Positions 23,701 to 31,668 of a stretch of DNA of 64,000 nt are shown here, in pieces. Positions within the stretch are counted from its first letter, which is position 1, and each line of letters starts with the position of its first letter. The DNA comes from Ovis canadensis (Eukaryota > Chordata > Mammalia > Artiodactyla > Bovidae). The notes beneath the pieces are model-generated. The model had not been told where the DNA came from. It saw only the letters and a list, made by a program, of their open reading frames with translations, and ran no database searches. A program made the position numbers and the translations under genes. The stretch covers positions 131,847,384-131,911,383 of the forward strand of contig NC_091250.1 in the NCBI RefSeq assembly GCF_042477335.2. The letters run 5' to 3'.

Positions 23701-24375
23701 GCCTTACACTTGAACCAGAGAAAGAACAGACAAACCCAGAGTCAGCAGAGGGCTGGAGTGAAGGTCAGAGCAGAAACAGATGAAGGGGAGAAAGGCGACT
23801 AAAAAAATCATTAAGGGTCAATGAAACGAAGAGCTGGTTTTCCCGAAAAGATAGAGAATTCACTGAGGGCTCAGGCATGTGCCCGCAGTGCAGGAGACCC
23901 GGGTGCGATCCCTGGGTCAGGAAGATCCCCAGAGAAGGAAACGGCAAGCCACTCCAGTAGTCTTGCCTGAAGAATCCCTTGGACAGAGGAGCCTGATGGG
24001 CTACAGTCCATGGGGTCGCAAAGAGTCAGACACAACCGAGGGACCTTACTTTCAAACAGAATTGATAAACCTTTAGCCAAACTCATAAAAAAACAAGAAG
24101 TAAGGATTCTGGGGTGGAGAGAGAGGCCACTCATGGGGTTCCCCAGAGGCTGTTTCTGGTTAATGAGCTGCTCCTATAGTTTATCTGATGAGTTAAGGAT
24201 GGGGGCTGGGGGAGGAGGCACTTGGAAAGCGAACCGCCGAGCTCCGACTCTGCAGCGGTAGGCTGAGTCGTGCGCAGCTCTCCCGTGTGACCGGCCTGCG
24301 CTGTTCCTGCAGGTGAAGAAGCACATGCAGGACCTGTCCAGCCGCATCTCCAGGGCCCGTCACAACGAGCTCTGA
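11484..24375 (+). CDS. LRPAP1: LRPAP1, LDL receptor-related protein-associated protein 1 (RAP), 8 coding exons
   Basis: RAP is an ER/early-secretory chaperone that binds LRP1, LRP2, LRP4, VLDLR and related receptors and blocks premature ligand binding. Eight exons (228, 145, 125, 121, 159, 83, 177 and 63 nt) join with matching phases and GT-AG borders to a 366-residue precursor; human RAP has 357. It has a signal peptide with poly-Pro then poly-Leu (about residues 1-38), a mature start near YSREKNE, helical domain D1 ([16 protein letters not shown] onward), D2 (exons 3-5, [15 protein letters not shown]) and D3 (exons 6-8). D3 keeps the basic [10 protein letters not shown] segment; lysines of D3 are the known receptor contacts. 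The protein ends RARHNEL; HNEL is the ER-retrieval signal. The ATG lies directly before the signal peptide and overlaps a YY1-like site. No frame damage is seen. Confidence 0.97.
11744..11950 (+). repeat. Minisatellite in LRPAP1 intron 1
   Basis: About three degenerate copies of a ~66-70-bp unit, each with gcgtcctctgatc followed by tggggtccg-like and cccgggtctc text. It lies just after the exon 1 donor. Confidence 0.7.
12307..12390 (+). mobile_element. Bov-tA internal fragment
   Basis: Plus-strand SINE remnant (cggctacccactccggtatt to gactgagcgactcac) with an internal deletion. Confidence 0.7.
12778..12886 (+). repeat. Short tandem array in LRPAP1 intron 1
   Basis: Repeats of ctagctcccaggcccc and gcactgctcctaggcc alternate in a degenerate array of about 110 bases. 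Confidence 0.75.
13620..13850 (+). mobile_element. BovB 3' tail with target-site duplication
   Basis: Plus-strand 5'-truncated BovB tail of about 230 bases. The 12-bp direct repeat ctgaaaacatca flanks it at 13608-13619 and 13851-13862. Confidence 0.88.
14040..14290. repeat. T-rich, L1-like remnant and (CACCC)n
   Basis: A T-run at 14040-14054 leads into tgaggtatgattgacctctg, which resembles the end of an old L1. It ends in a simple cccacccacc run at about 14249-14287. Confidence 0.5.
14307..14510 (+). mobile_element. Bov-tA SINE
   Basis: Plus-strand full-length copy with aattcccaggtggctcagtg head, aggttcaatccctggg B box and gactgagcg-type tail. Confidence 0.88.
14640..15210 (-). mobile_element. 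Old L1 ORF2 fragment, antisense
   Basis: Sequence such as gttgctgggtcgtacagcac, tttgcatcccaccag and catgtccctcttggccattc is the complement of a conserved L1 ORF2 3' segment. It is strongly diverged. Confidence 0.6.
15222..15365 (+). mobile_element. L1 reverse transcriptase fragment
   Basis: Plus-strand ORF2 remnant: [11 protein letters not shown] followed, after a frameshift, by an FADD-type box (tttgcagatgatgtg at 15323). A run of twelve A interrupts it. Confidence 0.6.
16402..16620 (+). repeat. Two-copy ~104-bp tandem duplication before LRPAP1 exon 2
   Basis: Two blocks share gcgagc(t/c)ggcctgtct, caggccgc, cgccccggggc and ggctggag in the same order. They lie about 200 bases upstream of the exon 2 acceptor. 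Confidence 0.65.
16808..16952 (+). CDS. LRPAP1: LRPAP1 exon 2 (D1)
   Basis: Starts after cccgcag and encodes [20 protein letters not shown] through AKLVRSLS. It ends on the first base of a split codon before gtacct (phase 1). Confidence 0.96.
16953..18865 (+). other. LRPAP1: LRPAP1 intron 2
   Basis: A GC-rich intron with no recognised interspersed repeat. It has a G-run and a small duplicated block (ggttgatgggagtgggcgg) at 18190-18275. Confidence 0.85.
18866..18990 (+). CDS. LRPAP1: LRPAP1 exon 3 (D1-D2 junction)
   Basis: Follows ccttctag. It encodes [15 protein letters not shown] through [11 protein letters not shown] and ends phase 0 at gtaccc. Confidence 0.96.
18991..19938 (+). other. 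LRPAP1: LRPAP1 intron 3
   Basis: Bounded by gtaccc and cccttccag. No repeat family or gene recognised inside. Confidence 0.85.
19939..20059 (+). CDS. LRPAP1: LRPAP1 exon 4 (D2)
   Basis: Encodes [19 protein letters not shown] through [11 protein letters not shown]. It ends in phase 1 at gtgctc, a weak non-consensus donor that is also the first unit of the minisatellite at 20047-20410. Confidence 0.95.
20047..20410 (+). repeat. LRPAP1: Minisatellite that includes the exon 4 splice donor
   Basis: Four degenerate units with spacings of 82, 83 and 94 bases. Each contains ggga(c/g)(c/t)ggaggtg(c/g)tccctg, then gggcccaga with ttccagaac, then a G-run and ccacgccctcagg. The first unit spans the real exon 4 border; donor-like GTs recur at 20142, 20225 and 20319. 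Confidence 0.85.
20610..20768 (+). CDS. LRPAP1: LRPAP1 exon 5 (D2)
   Basis: Follows ctccagcag. It encodes [20 protein letters not shown] through [16 protein letters not shown] and ends phase 1 at gtgagc. Confidence 0.96.
20769..21554 (+). other. LRPAP1: LRPAP1 intron 5
   Basis: Bounded by gtgagc and tcatgcag; no recognised internal feature. Confidence 0.85.
21555..21637 (+). CDS. LRPAP1: LRPAP1 exon 6 (start of D3)
   Basis: Encodes [19 protein letters not shown] through KELESFR, ending phase 0 at gtaagg. Confidence 0.96.
21638..22186 (+). other. LRPAP1: LRPAP1 intron 6
   Basis: Bounded by gtaagg and atcccag; no recognised internal feature. Confidence 0.85.
22187..22363 (+). CDS. LRPAP1: LRPAP1 exon 7 (D3 receptor-binding helices)
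   Basis: 59 codons from [19 protein letters not shown] to [10 protein letters not shown]. This is the lysine-rich part of D3. Phase 0 at both ends; donor gtgggt. Confidence 0.96.
23463..24110 (+). mobile_element. L1 ORF2 fragment interrupted by a SINE
   Basis: Plus-strand L1 (cggtggatcactgaagaaac, atgaaacgaagagctggttt, ttgataaacctttagcc) resumes after the Bov-tA. The flanks share agaatt, so this may be part of a short target duplication. Confidence 0.75.
23868..24050 (+). mobile_element. Bov-tA SINE nested in L1
   Basis: Plus-strand copy with gcgatccctgggtcaggaag near the B box and a cgcaaagagtcagacacaac tail. Confidence 0.85.
24313..24375 (+). CDS. LRPAP1: LRPAP1 exon 8 (C-terminus, HNEL)
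   Basis: Follows ttcctgcag and encodes [20 protein letters not shown] followed by TGA at 24373-24375. Confidence 0.97.
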   Translation: MKKHMQDLSSRISRARHNEL

Positions 24376-24785
24376 GGCCACGGCGAGCTCCGAGGCCCCG
24401 CAGCGCAGCCAGCCGCACAGAGTCGGCGGTGGCCTGGGCTTCCCGAAGAGGGGCCCGGGCCCTCAGGAGTCACTTGTCCGCCAGCAGAACCTCAGGGAAG
24501 GTGTGGAGGGGACTGGTCAGGAGGGGCCATAGCCGGAAGGGCGGACGAACTGCCGCGGGTGCCCCGGGGCCAGGAGGAGGAGCTCCACGAGCCCGCGCCC
24601 CCTGCCTGACAGCCAGCTGACCCCCGTGTCCAGAACGCAACTCCCAGCTGCCCGTGGAGTGGTGGCCACTGCTACAAAGCCACGGTTTGCACCGAAATCC
24701 TATGACTCTGCCACTGGGAATGCTGTGTACGGGAGTCCTTACAAACACGTGACAGTATTTAATTAAACCTCGAGGTCACAGCTGT
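24376..24785 (+). other. LRPAP1: LRPAP1 3' UTR
   Basis: About 410 bases from the TGA to just past the ATTAAA hexamer. The exact cleavage position is inferred. Confidence 0.75.
24762..24767 (+). terminator. LRPAP1: LRPAP1 poly(A) signal ATTAAA
   Basis: ATTAAA in gtatttaattaaacctcg, the first good hexamer after the stop. A tgtctttagcc downstream element follows. Confidence 0.75.
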
Positions 24786-25867
24786 CTTTAGCCCCGTCTC
24801 TCTCCATCTGCTGGGCCCGGGGACTCCAGGCCCCTCTCCTGCCCCCTCCCCAAGCCCCCAGTCTCTGTGGTGGGAGATACAGGAGGGCTGATGGGCTTGG
24901 CTGGGCCTCTCTGGCTTGGCGCTGAATTCCCAGGGTGACGGAGCAGCACTTTGGCCTCTGATGTGAGGCCCTGCCCCTGTGGGTCGGGATTGTGGGGGAG
25001 CCCAACAACCTACACGGCTCACCGAGTGCTCCGGACTGTTCCCTGGCCCCTCGGCCCAGGGCCCAGGGCCCCAGACGCTCTGCTTGCTCAGACGCTCTGA
25101 CTCACTGGCACCCCAGGGGCAGATGCCCTGTTAGCTGGTCTTAGAAGGAAGGCCAAGGCAGCCATCCCGGACTGTCGAGGCGCCAGGAAGAGCAGGGAGG
25201 GGGCCCCGTGGCAGGAGGTCCCCCCACAGGTCGCTGGGCCTGGCACCTGTCCAGCCCCGGAGACCCACCCGAGCCCTCACATCGTGTCTGCCCCCGACCT
25301 TGCCCACTGCCGAGTCCCTCCCAGCCGTAGCCAGGCCGCGGGCAGGGCTGGGGCCACTGCATTGGGACAGCCAACTGAGGACAAAGGAGGACCTTTGCCT
25401 TCCAGGGTGGAGCCCAGGCATCCAGGGTGCTCGGGCTGAGGGGGGTCAGAGCCCCCAGCCACACACTCAGGGACTGAGACCCTCTCTGCAGGAACATCCT
25501 GGCCCTCGCAGGCTCGCAGTCGGGGATGGTGCAGGGTCCGCCCAGGACATGGGCGCTACAGGGACTCGGTGTACCGTCAGAGGAGCCGAGAGCCTGGAGG
25601 CTGCTCCTGGGTTCAGACGTGCCGGAGGAGCGCCAGGCCCTCTGCCGTCGCCCTGGAGGGCGTGGGTGAGGCGAAGGCCCTGGTCGGGCAGCGGCTGCTC
25701 TGTGCAACTGTGGCTTCTCGATGACCGTTTGGGGAGATGGTGTTCACACCGGGCAAAGAATGTGCCTGCGGCTCAGCGGGCTCCCCACGAGTGCTGGGGA
25801 CCCGCGCCAGCTCACCAAGTGCAGGGCCCCAGGACCCCCCAGCACTCCTTTCCTAAAGCAAGCCACT
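24786..25867. other. Unassigned intergenic sequence
   Basis: GC-rich DNA between the LRPAP1 3' end and an LTR remnant. Overlapping open frames have no recognised domains. Confidence 0.4.
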
Positions 25868-26115
25868 TAGGGTGTCCCCAAAATCTCCATGTTGGAACCT
25901 AACCGCCAAGGTGATGGTACCCGGAGGCGGGGCCTTGGGGGGGTGATCAGGTCAGGAGGTGGGGTCCTTATGAAGGGCGTCAGTGCCTTTACAGGAGAGA
26001 CCCCAGGGAGCACCCTGGTCTCCTCCAACGTGAGAACAGTGAGGAAGAGGAGGCTGGCCCCACCAGACCTCCCCCAGCTGACGCCTTCCAATCTCCAGAA
26101 CCAGAAGTAAATGCT
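25868..26115 (+). mobile_element. MaLR-type LTR remnant (MST/MLT1-like)
   Basis: Plus-strand text follows the family order: ccccaaaatctccatgttgg, gaggcggggccttgggg, tgatcaggtcagg, ggagagaccccaggg and ctccagaacc. It is a solitary degenerate LTR with no coding part. Confidence 0.75.
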
Positions 26116-26339
26116 GTTTAAGCCCCGCCCCCGCCCCCCACGGGGTTTTTCTGTTCCAGTGGGCCTGCATCACGGTGACACTTCCCTCCTCCCGACACCC
26201 AGCTCTCGGACCCGGGCCCTGGGCAAGGGTGCTCGCGTGTGAGCCCACAGAAGGCTGCCAGGCCGGGCCCATCCCCATGCCCAGCTCCTTACTTGGCTCT
26301 CTCGGGCCTTTCTCTGGTGCCTTAAATAGCTTCCTGCCG

Positions 26340-27268
26340 ATGGATACTTAGAACCAGATGTGGAACAACAGACTGGTTCCAAACTGGGAAAGGAGTATGA
26401 CAAGACCCATTTATTAACTTACATGCCGAGTACATCATGCAAAATGCTGGGCTGGATGAAACACAAGCTGGAATCAAGATTGCCGGGAAAAATATCAATA
26501 ACCTCAGATATGCAGATGGCACCACCCTTATGGCAGAAAGTGAAGAGGAGCTAAAGAGCCTCTTGATGAAAGTGAAAGAGGAGAGTGAAAAAGCTGGTTT
26601 AAAACTCAACATTCAAAAAACCAAGATCATGGCATCTGGTCCCATCATTTCATGGCAAATAGATGGGGAAACAGTGGCTGACTTTATTTTTCTGGGCTCC
26701 AAAAATCACTGGATGGTGATTGCAGCCATGAAGTTAAAAGACGCTTACTCCTTGAAAGGAAAGTTATGACCAACCTAGACAGCATATTGAAAAGCAGAGT
26801 TATCACTTTTCTGACAAAGGTCCATCTAGTCAAGGCTATGGTTTTTCCTCATGTGTGGATGTGAGAGTTGGACTGTGAAGAAAGCTGAGCGCTGAAGAAT
26901 TGATGCTTTTGAACTGTGGTGTTGGAGAAGACTCTTGAGAGTCCCTTGGACTGCAAGGAGATCCAACCAGTCCATCCTAAAGGAAATCAGTCCTGAATAT
27001 TCATTGGAAGGACTGATGCTGAACCTGAAACTCCAATACTTTGGCCACCTGATGCGAAGAGCTGACTCATTGGAAAAGACCCTGATGCTGGGTTAAGATT
27101 GAAGGTGGGAGGAGAAGGGGACAACAGAGGATGAGAGGGTTGAATGGCATCACCAACTTGGTGGACAAGAGTTTGAGGAAACTCAGGAGATAGTGAAGGA
27201 CAGGGAAGCCTGGCGTGCTGAAGTCCATGGGGTCACAAAGAGCCAGACACAACTGAGCGACTGAACAG
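26340..27268 (+). mobile_element. BovB 3' half with mutated YADD box
   Basis: Plus-strand BovB from the RT core (YMPSTSCKMLGWMKHKLES) to the 3' tail. The catalytic box reads YADG (tatgcagatggc near 26509), losing the second aspartate, and many frameshifts follow. Confidence 0.88.
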
Positions 27269-27282
27269 CAATAATGGTAGAA

Positions 27283-27456
27283 AGTGAAGTTGCTCAGTCG
27301 TGTCCGACTCTGCGACCCTGTGGGCTGTAGCCCACCAGGCTCCTCCGTCCATGGGATTCTCCAAACAAGAATACTGGAGTGGGTTGCCGTGCCCTTCTCC
27401 AGGGGATCTTCCTGACATTGGAGGCAGACGCTTTAACCTCTGAGCCACCAGGAAGC
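27283..27456 (-). mobile_element. Bov-tA SINE
   Basis: Minus-strand copy, from gttgctcagtcgtgtccgac to tctgagccaccaggaagcc, with a deletion around the B box. Confidence 0.85.
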
Positions 27457-27621
27457 CTGGTGTAAAACAGACACACAGATCAGTGGAACAGAACAGAGGT
27501 CAGAAACAGACCCCACTTAGGTGGTCGGTCAATTTGTGACAAAGGAGCCAAGGATGCACAGTGGGGCAAGGATCACCCCTTCGACAAATGGCGCTGGGAA
27601 AGCTGGGCCACGATCCTACAC

Positions 27622-27785
27622 CAGGGCCACAGGTGGTGAGAGACGTGGGTTTGATCCCTGAGTCGGGAAGATTCCCCGGGGGAGAGCATGGCAAGCCACT
27701 CCAGTGTTCTTGCCTGGAGACAAGAGGAGTCCGGTGGGCACAGGCCACGGGGTCACAGAGTTGGATGCAAATGAAGCGAGTCAGC
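27622..27785 (+). mobile_element. Bov-tA SINE nested in L1
   Basis: Diverged plus-strand SINE: gggtttgatccctgagtcgg, ggcaagccactccagtgttc and ccacggggtcacagagttgg. The borders are approximate. Confidence 0.7.
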
Positions 27786-28135
27786 ACACGTCTTACAGCA
27801 GGTACAAAAATCAACTCAAAATGCATTAAAGAATGCCAGACTAGAAACCATAAAACTCCTAAAAGAAAACCCAGCCAGTAAGCTCCCTGACGTCGGTCTT
27901 GGTGATAATTTTTTGGACCTGACGCCAAAAGCAACAGTAAATAAGTGGGACTACACCAAACCAAAACGCTGCTGCACAGCAAGGGGGCCACTAACAGTGA
28001 AAAGACAGCCTGTGGATGGGAGGAGAGAGCGGCGAGCCACGCACCTGAGAAGGGGTTAATGTCCGAAATGTGTGAACTCGTATTACTCAGCAGTAAAACA
28101 AAGCAACAACAAGATGCTCAACATCACTAACCATT

Positions 28136-30207
28136 CAGTTCAGTTCAGTCGCTCAGTCGTGTCCGACTCTGCGACCCCATGGACTGCAGCACGCCAGGCC
28201 TCCCTGTCCATCACCAACTCCCGGAGTTCACCCAGACTCACCTCCATCGAGTCGGTGATGCCATCCAGCCATCTCATCCTCTGTCGTCCCCTTCTCCTCC
28301 TGCCCCCAATCCCTCCCAGCATCAGAGTCTTTTCCAATGAGTCAACTCTTCGCATCAGGTGGCCAAAGTATTGGAGCTTCAGCTTTAGCATCAGTCCTTC
28401 CAAAGAACACCCAGGACTGATCTCCTTTAGAATGGACTGATTGGATCTCCTTGCAGTCCAAGGGACTCTCAAGAGTCTCCTCCAACACCACAGTTCAAAA
28501 GCATCAGTTCTTCGGCGCTCAGCCTTCTTCACAGTCCAACTCTCACATCCATACATGACCACTGGAAAAACCATAACCTTGACTAGATGGACCTTTGTTG
28601 GCAAAGTAATGTCTCTGCTTTTCAACATGCTATCTAGGTTGGTCATAACTTTCCTTCCAAGGAGTAAGCGTCTTTTAATTTCATGGCTGCAATCACCATC
28701 CAGTGATTTTTGGAGCCCAGAAAAATTAAGTCAGCCACTGTTTCCCCATCTATTTCCCATGAAATGATGGGACCAGATGCCATGATCTTCGTTTTCTGAA
28801 TGTTGAGTTTTAAGCCAACTTTTTCACTCTCTTACTCTTATAAAGAGGCTCTTTAGTTCCTTTTCACTTTCTGCCATAAGGTGGTGTCATCTGCATATCT
28901 GAGGTTATTGATTTTTTCTCCCAGCAATCTTGATTCCAGCTTGTGCTTCTTCCAGCCCAGCGTTTCTCATGATGTACTCTGCATATAAGTTAAATAAGCA
29001 GGGTGACAATATACAGCCTTGACATACTCCTTTTCCTGTTTGGAGCCAGCCTGTTGTCTCATGTCCAGTTCTAACTGTTGCTTCCTGACCTGCATACAGA
29101 TTTCTCAAGAGGCAGGTCAGGTGGTCTGGTATTCCCATCTCTTTCAGAATTTTCCACAGTTTCTTGTGATCCACACAGTCAAAGGCTTTGGCATAGTCAC
29201 TAAAGCAGAAATAGATGTTTTTCTGGAACTCTTGCTTTTTTGATGATCCAATGGATGTTGGCAATTTGATCTCTGGTTCCTCTGCCTTTTCTAAAACCAG
29301 CTTGAACATCTGGAAGTTCACGGTTCACATATTGCTGAAGCCTGGCTTGGAGAATTTTGAGCATTACTTTGCTAGTGTGTGAGATGAGTGCAATTGTGTG
29401 GTAGTTTGAGCATTCTTTGGGATTGGAATGAAAGCTGACCTTTTCTAGTCCTGTGGCCACTGCTGAGTTTTCCAAATTTGCTGGCATATTGAGTGCAGCA
29501 CTCTCACAGCATCATCTTTCAAGATCTGAAATAGCTCCACTGGAATTCCATCACTGCCACTAGCTTTGTTCGTAGTGATGCTTTCTAAGGCCCACTTGAC
29601 TTCACATTCCAGGATGTCTGGCTCTAGGTGAGTGGTCACACCATCGTGATTATCTTGGTCGTGAAGATCTTTTTTGTACAGTTCTGTGTATTCTTGCCAC
29701 CTCTTCTTAATATCTTCTGCTTCTATTAGGTCCATAGCATTTCTGTCCTCTATCAAGCCCATCTTTGCATGAAACGTTCCCTTGGTATCTCTAATTTTCT
29801 TGAAGAGATCTCTAGTCTTTCTCATACTGTTGTTTTCCTCTATTTCTTTGCATTGATCGCTGAAGAAGGCTTTCTTCTCTCTTCTTGCTATTCTCTGGAA
29901 CTCTGCATTCAGATGCTTATATCTTTCCTTTTCTCCTTTGCTTTTCGCCTCTCTTCTTTTCACAGCTATTTGCAAGGCCTCCCCAGACAGCCATTTTGCT
30001 TTTTTGCATTTCTTTTCCGTGGGGATGGTCTTGATTCCTGTCTCCTGTACAATGTCACGAACCTCCGTCCATAATTCATCAGGCACTCTGTCTATCAGAT
30101 CTAGTTCCTTAAATCTATTTCTCACTTCCACTGTATAGTCATAAGGGATTTGATTTAGGTCATACCTGAATGGTCTAGTGGTTTTCCCTACTTTCTTCAA
30201 TTTAAGG
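28136..30207 (-). mobile_element. BovB LINE, 2.1 kb, 5'-truncated, nested in L1
   Basis: This is the largest BovB in the window. The minus strand covers the linker and RT domain: a 256-codon frame (SLKLKKVGKTTRPF to KASGSDGIPVELFQ), then after frameshifts FDCVDHKKLWKIL, GVCQGCILSPCLFN and the 3' tail peptides [19 protein letters not shown] and [18 protein letters not shown]. The 9-bp ctaaccatt occurs at 28127-28135 and 30208-30216, consistent with a target-site duplication. Stops and frameshifts make it inactive. Confidence 0.9.
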
Positions 30208-30216
30208 CTAACCATT

Positions 30217-30485
30217 GCTGCTGCTGCTAAGTCGCTTCAGTCGTGTCCGACTCTGTGCGACCCCAGAGATGGCAGCCCACCAGGCTCCCCCATCCCTGGG
30301 ATTCTCCAAGCAAGAACACTGGAGTGGGTTGCCATTTCCCTCTCCAGTGCATGAAAGTGAAAAGTGAAAGTGAAGTCGCTCAGTCATGTCTGACTCCTAG
30401 CGACTCCATGGACTGCAGCCCACCAGGCTCCTCCATCCATGGGATTTGCCAGGCAAGAGTACTGGAGTGGGGTGCCATTGCCTTC
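30217..30485 (-). mobile_element. Bov-A2 dimeric SINE
   Basis: Minus-strand dimer: a ctgctgctgctaagtcgc edge, a first monomer, the linker tgcatgaaagtgaaaagtga, then a second monomer. It is attached to the upstream end of the BovB. Confidence 0.88.
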
Positions 30486-30560
30486 TCTGAAGGCAATGAG
30501 ACAAGACCATGAGACGTCACCTGGCGCATATCACAAGCACTATTACTAAAAAAACGACAG

Positions 30561-30838
30561 GGTTTCCCTGCCAGCTCAGGGGCAAAGAATCGGCCTGCCA
30601 GCACAGGAGACGGGTTCCATCCCTGGTCTGGGAAGATCCCATGTGCCACGCAGCAACTAAGCCCGGCAGCCACAACGCCTGAGCCCCGCAACTACAGAAA
30701 CCTGCGCTCCCAGGAGACGAGCTAAGCAACAGGGAAGCCACTGCCATGAGAAGTCCAGGCACCAGAAGCAGAGGGCAGCCCCTCCAGGGAGAAGTCCCTG
30801 CAGCAGAGAAGACCCGCGCAGCCAAAAATTTAAAAATA
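30561..30838 (+). mobile_element. CHR-type SINE
   Basis: Plus-strand copy: gggtttccctgccagctcag, gggttccatccctggtctgg, cagcaactaagcccg, aagccactgccatgagaag and a gcagccaaaaatttaaaaat tail. This family is shared by ruminants, hippos and whales. Confidence 0.8.
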
Positions 30839-30931
30839 AAATCGTATAAAAGACAACAGATACCAAAGGCCAGCAAGGGTGTGGAGAAAGACCACCCTTG
30901 TGCACTGCTGTAAATGGGTGCAGCCTCCTAA

Positions 30932-31094
30932 GTGAAAGTCGCTCAGTCATGTCCGACTCTTGCAACTATGCAGTCCAGGGGATTCTCCAGGCCAGAACAC
31001 TGGAGCGGGTAGCCATTCCCTTCTGCAGGGGATCTGCCCAACCCAGGTCTCGTGCATTGCAGGCGGATTCTTCACCAGAGCCGCCAGGGAAGCT
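30932..31094 (-). mobile_element. Bov-tA SINE
   Basis: Minus-strand copy (aagtcgctcagtcatgtccg to gagccgccagggaagc), truncated, inside the L1 tail. Confidence 0.85.
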
Positions 31095-31324
31095 TAGTCC
31101 TAAGTGGAATATTACTCGGCCATTAAGAAATGAAACCCTGCCATCTGTGACAACTTGGACTACCTAAGAGGGCATTAGGACAGAGAGAAAGCCATATGGT
31201 CTCATATATATGTTCAATCTTAAAAAAAAAAAAATTGAACGTGTGGAACAGATGAACCTGGTTGCCAGAGGTGGAGGACGGGAAGTGGACGATGCCACAG
31301 AGGGAGTCAAGGACAGGCTCCCGG

Positions 31325-31460
31325 TTACAAACGAGGCCGCGGGGGCGATGCCCAGCACGGGGACTCTAGGCAGCGACGAGGCTGTGGGGGCAGCACCCAG
31401 CACGGGGGCAGCGACGAGGCTGTGGGGGCGGCACCCAGCACGGGGACTCTAGGCAGTGGC
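31325..31460 (+). repeat. Minisatellite within the L1 3' UTR
   Basis: Degenerate units of gacgaggc(c/t)g(c/t)gggggc and cacccagcacgggg, alternating with gactctaggcag. It is unusual in an otherwise AT-rich L1 end. Confidence 0.75.
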
Positions 31461-31668
31461 GCTGTGCTGTGTATGACAGCGGGTGGAGAGTCTGTCTTCA
31501 GAGTTCTCATCAAGAGAAAAAATAATCCTGCAACTCTGTAAGGTGACAGATGTTAACTAGACTTATTGTGGTGGTCACTTGACAATATATACAAATATAG
31601 AATCATAATGCTGTATACCTAAAACTAATATAATTTGTCAATTATACCTCAATAAAAAATAAATAAGC

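Larger units (their letters stand above)
22364..24312 (+). other. LRPAP1: LRPAP1 intron 7
   Basis: Contains an L1 fragment with a nested Bov-tA (23463-24110). The rest is GC-rich and unassigned. Confidence 0.85.
27460..31668 (+). mobile_element. L1 3' half opened by nested insertions
   Basis: L1 ORF2/3' UTR segments in one orientation occur at 27460-27620, 27786-28133, 30490-30560, 30846-30930 and 31096-31668. They read in normal L1 order: acaaatggcgctgggaaagc, aaaatcaactcaaaatgcat, gagacgtcacctgg, gtggagaaagaccacccttg, gaatattactcggcc, then the cctcaataaaaaataaataa end. Between them sit a SINE, a BovB plus Bov-A2, a CHR SINE and a Bov-tA, so this is one old L1 with at least five later insertions. 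Confidence 0.8.

Noticed and set aside
28136-30207. BovB reverse transcriptase as an active gene
   Set aside because: Frameshifts separate the linker, RT core and 3' tail, the 5' end is missing, and the YADD region is out of frame.
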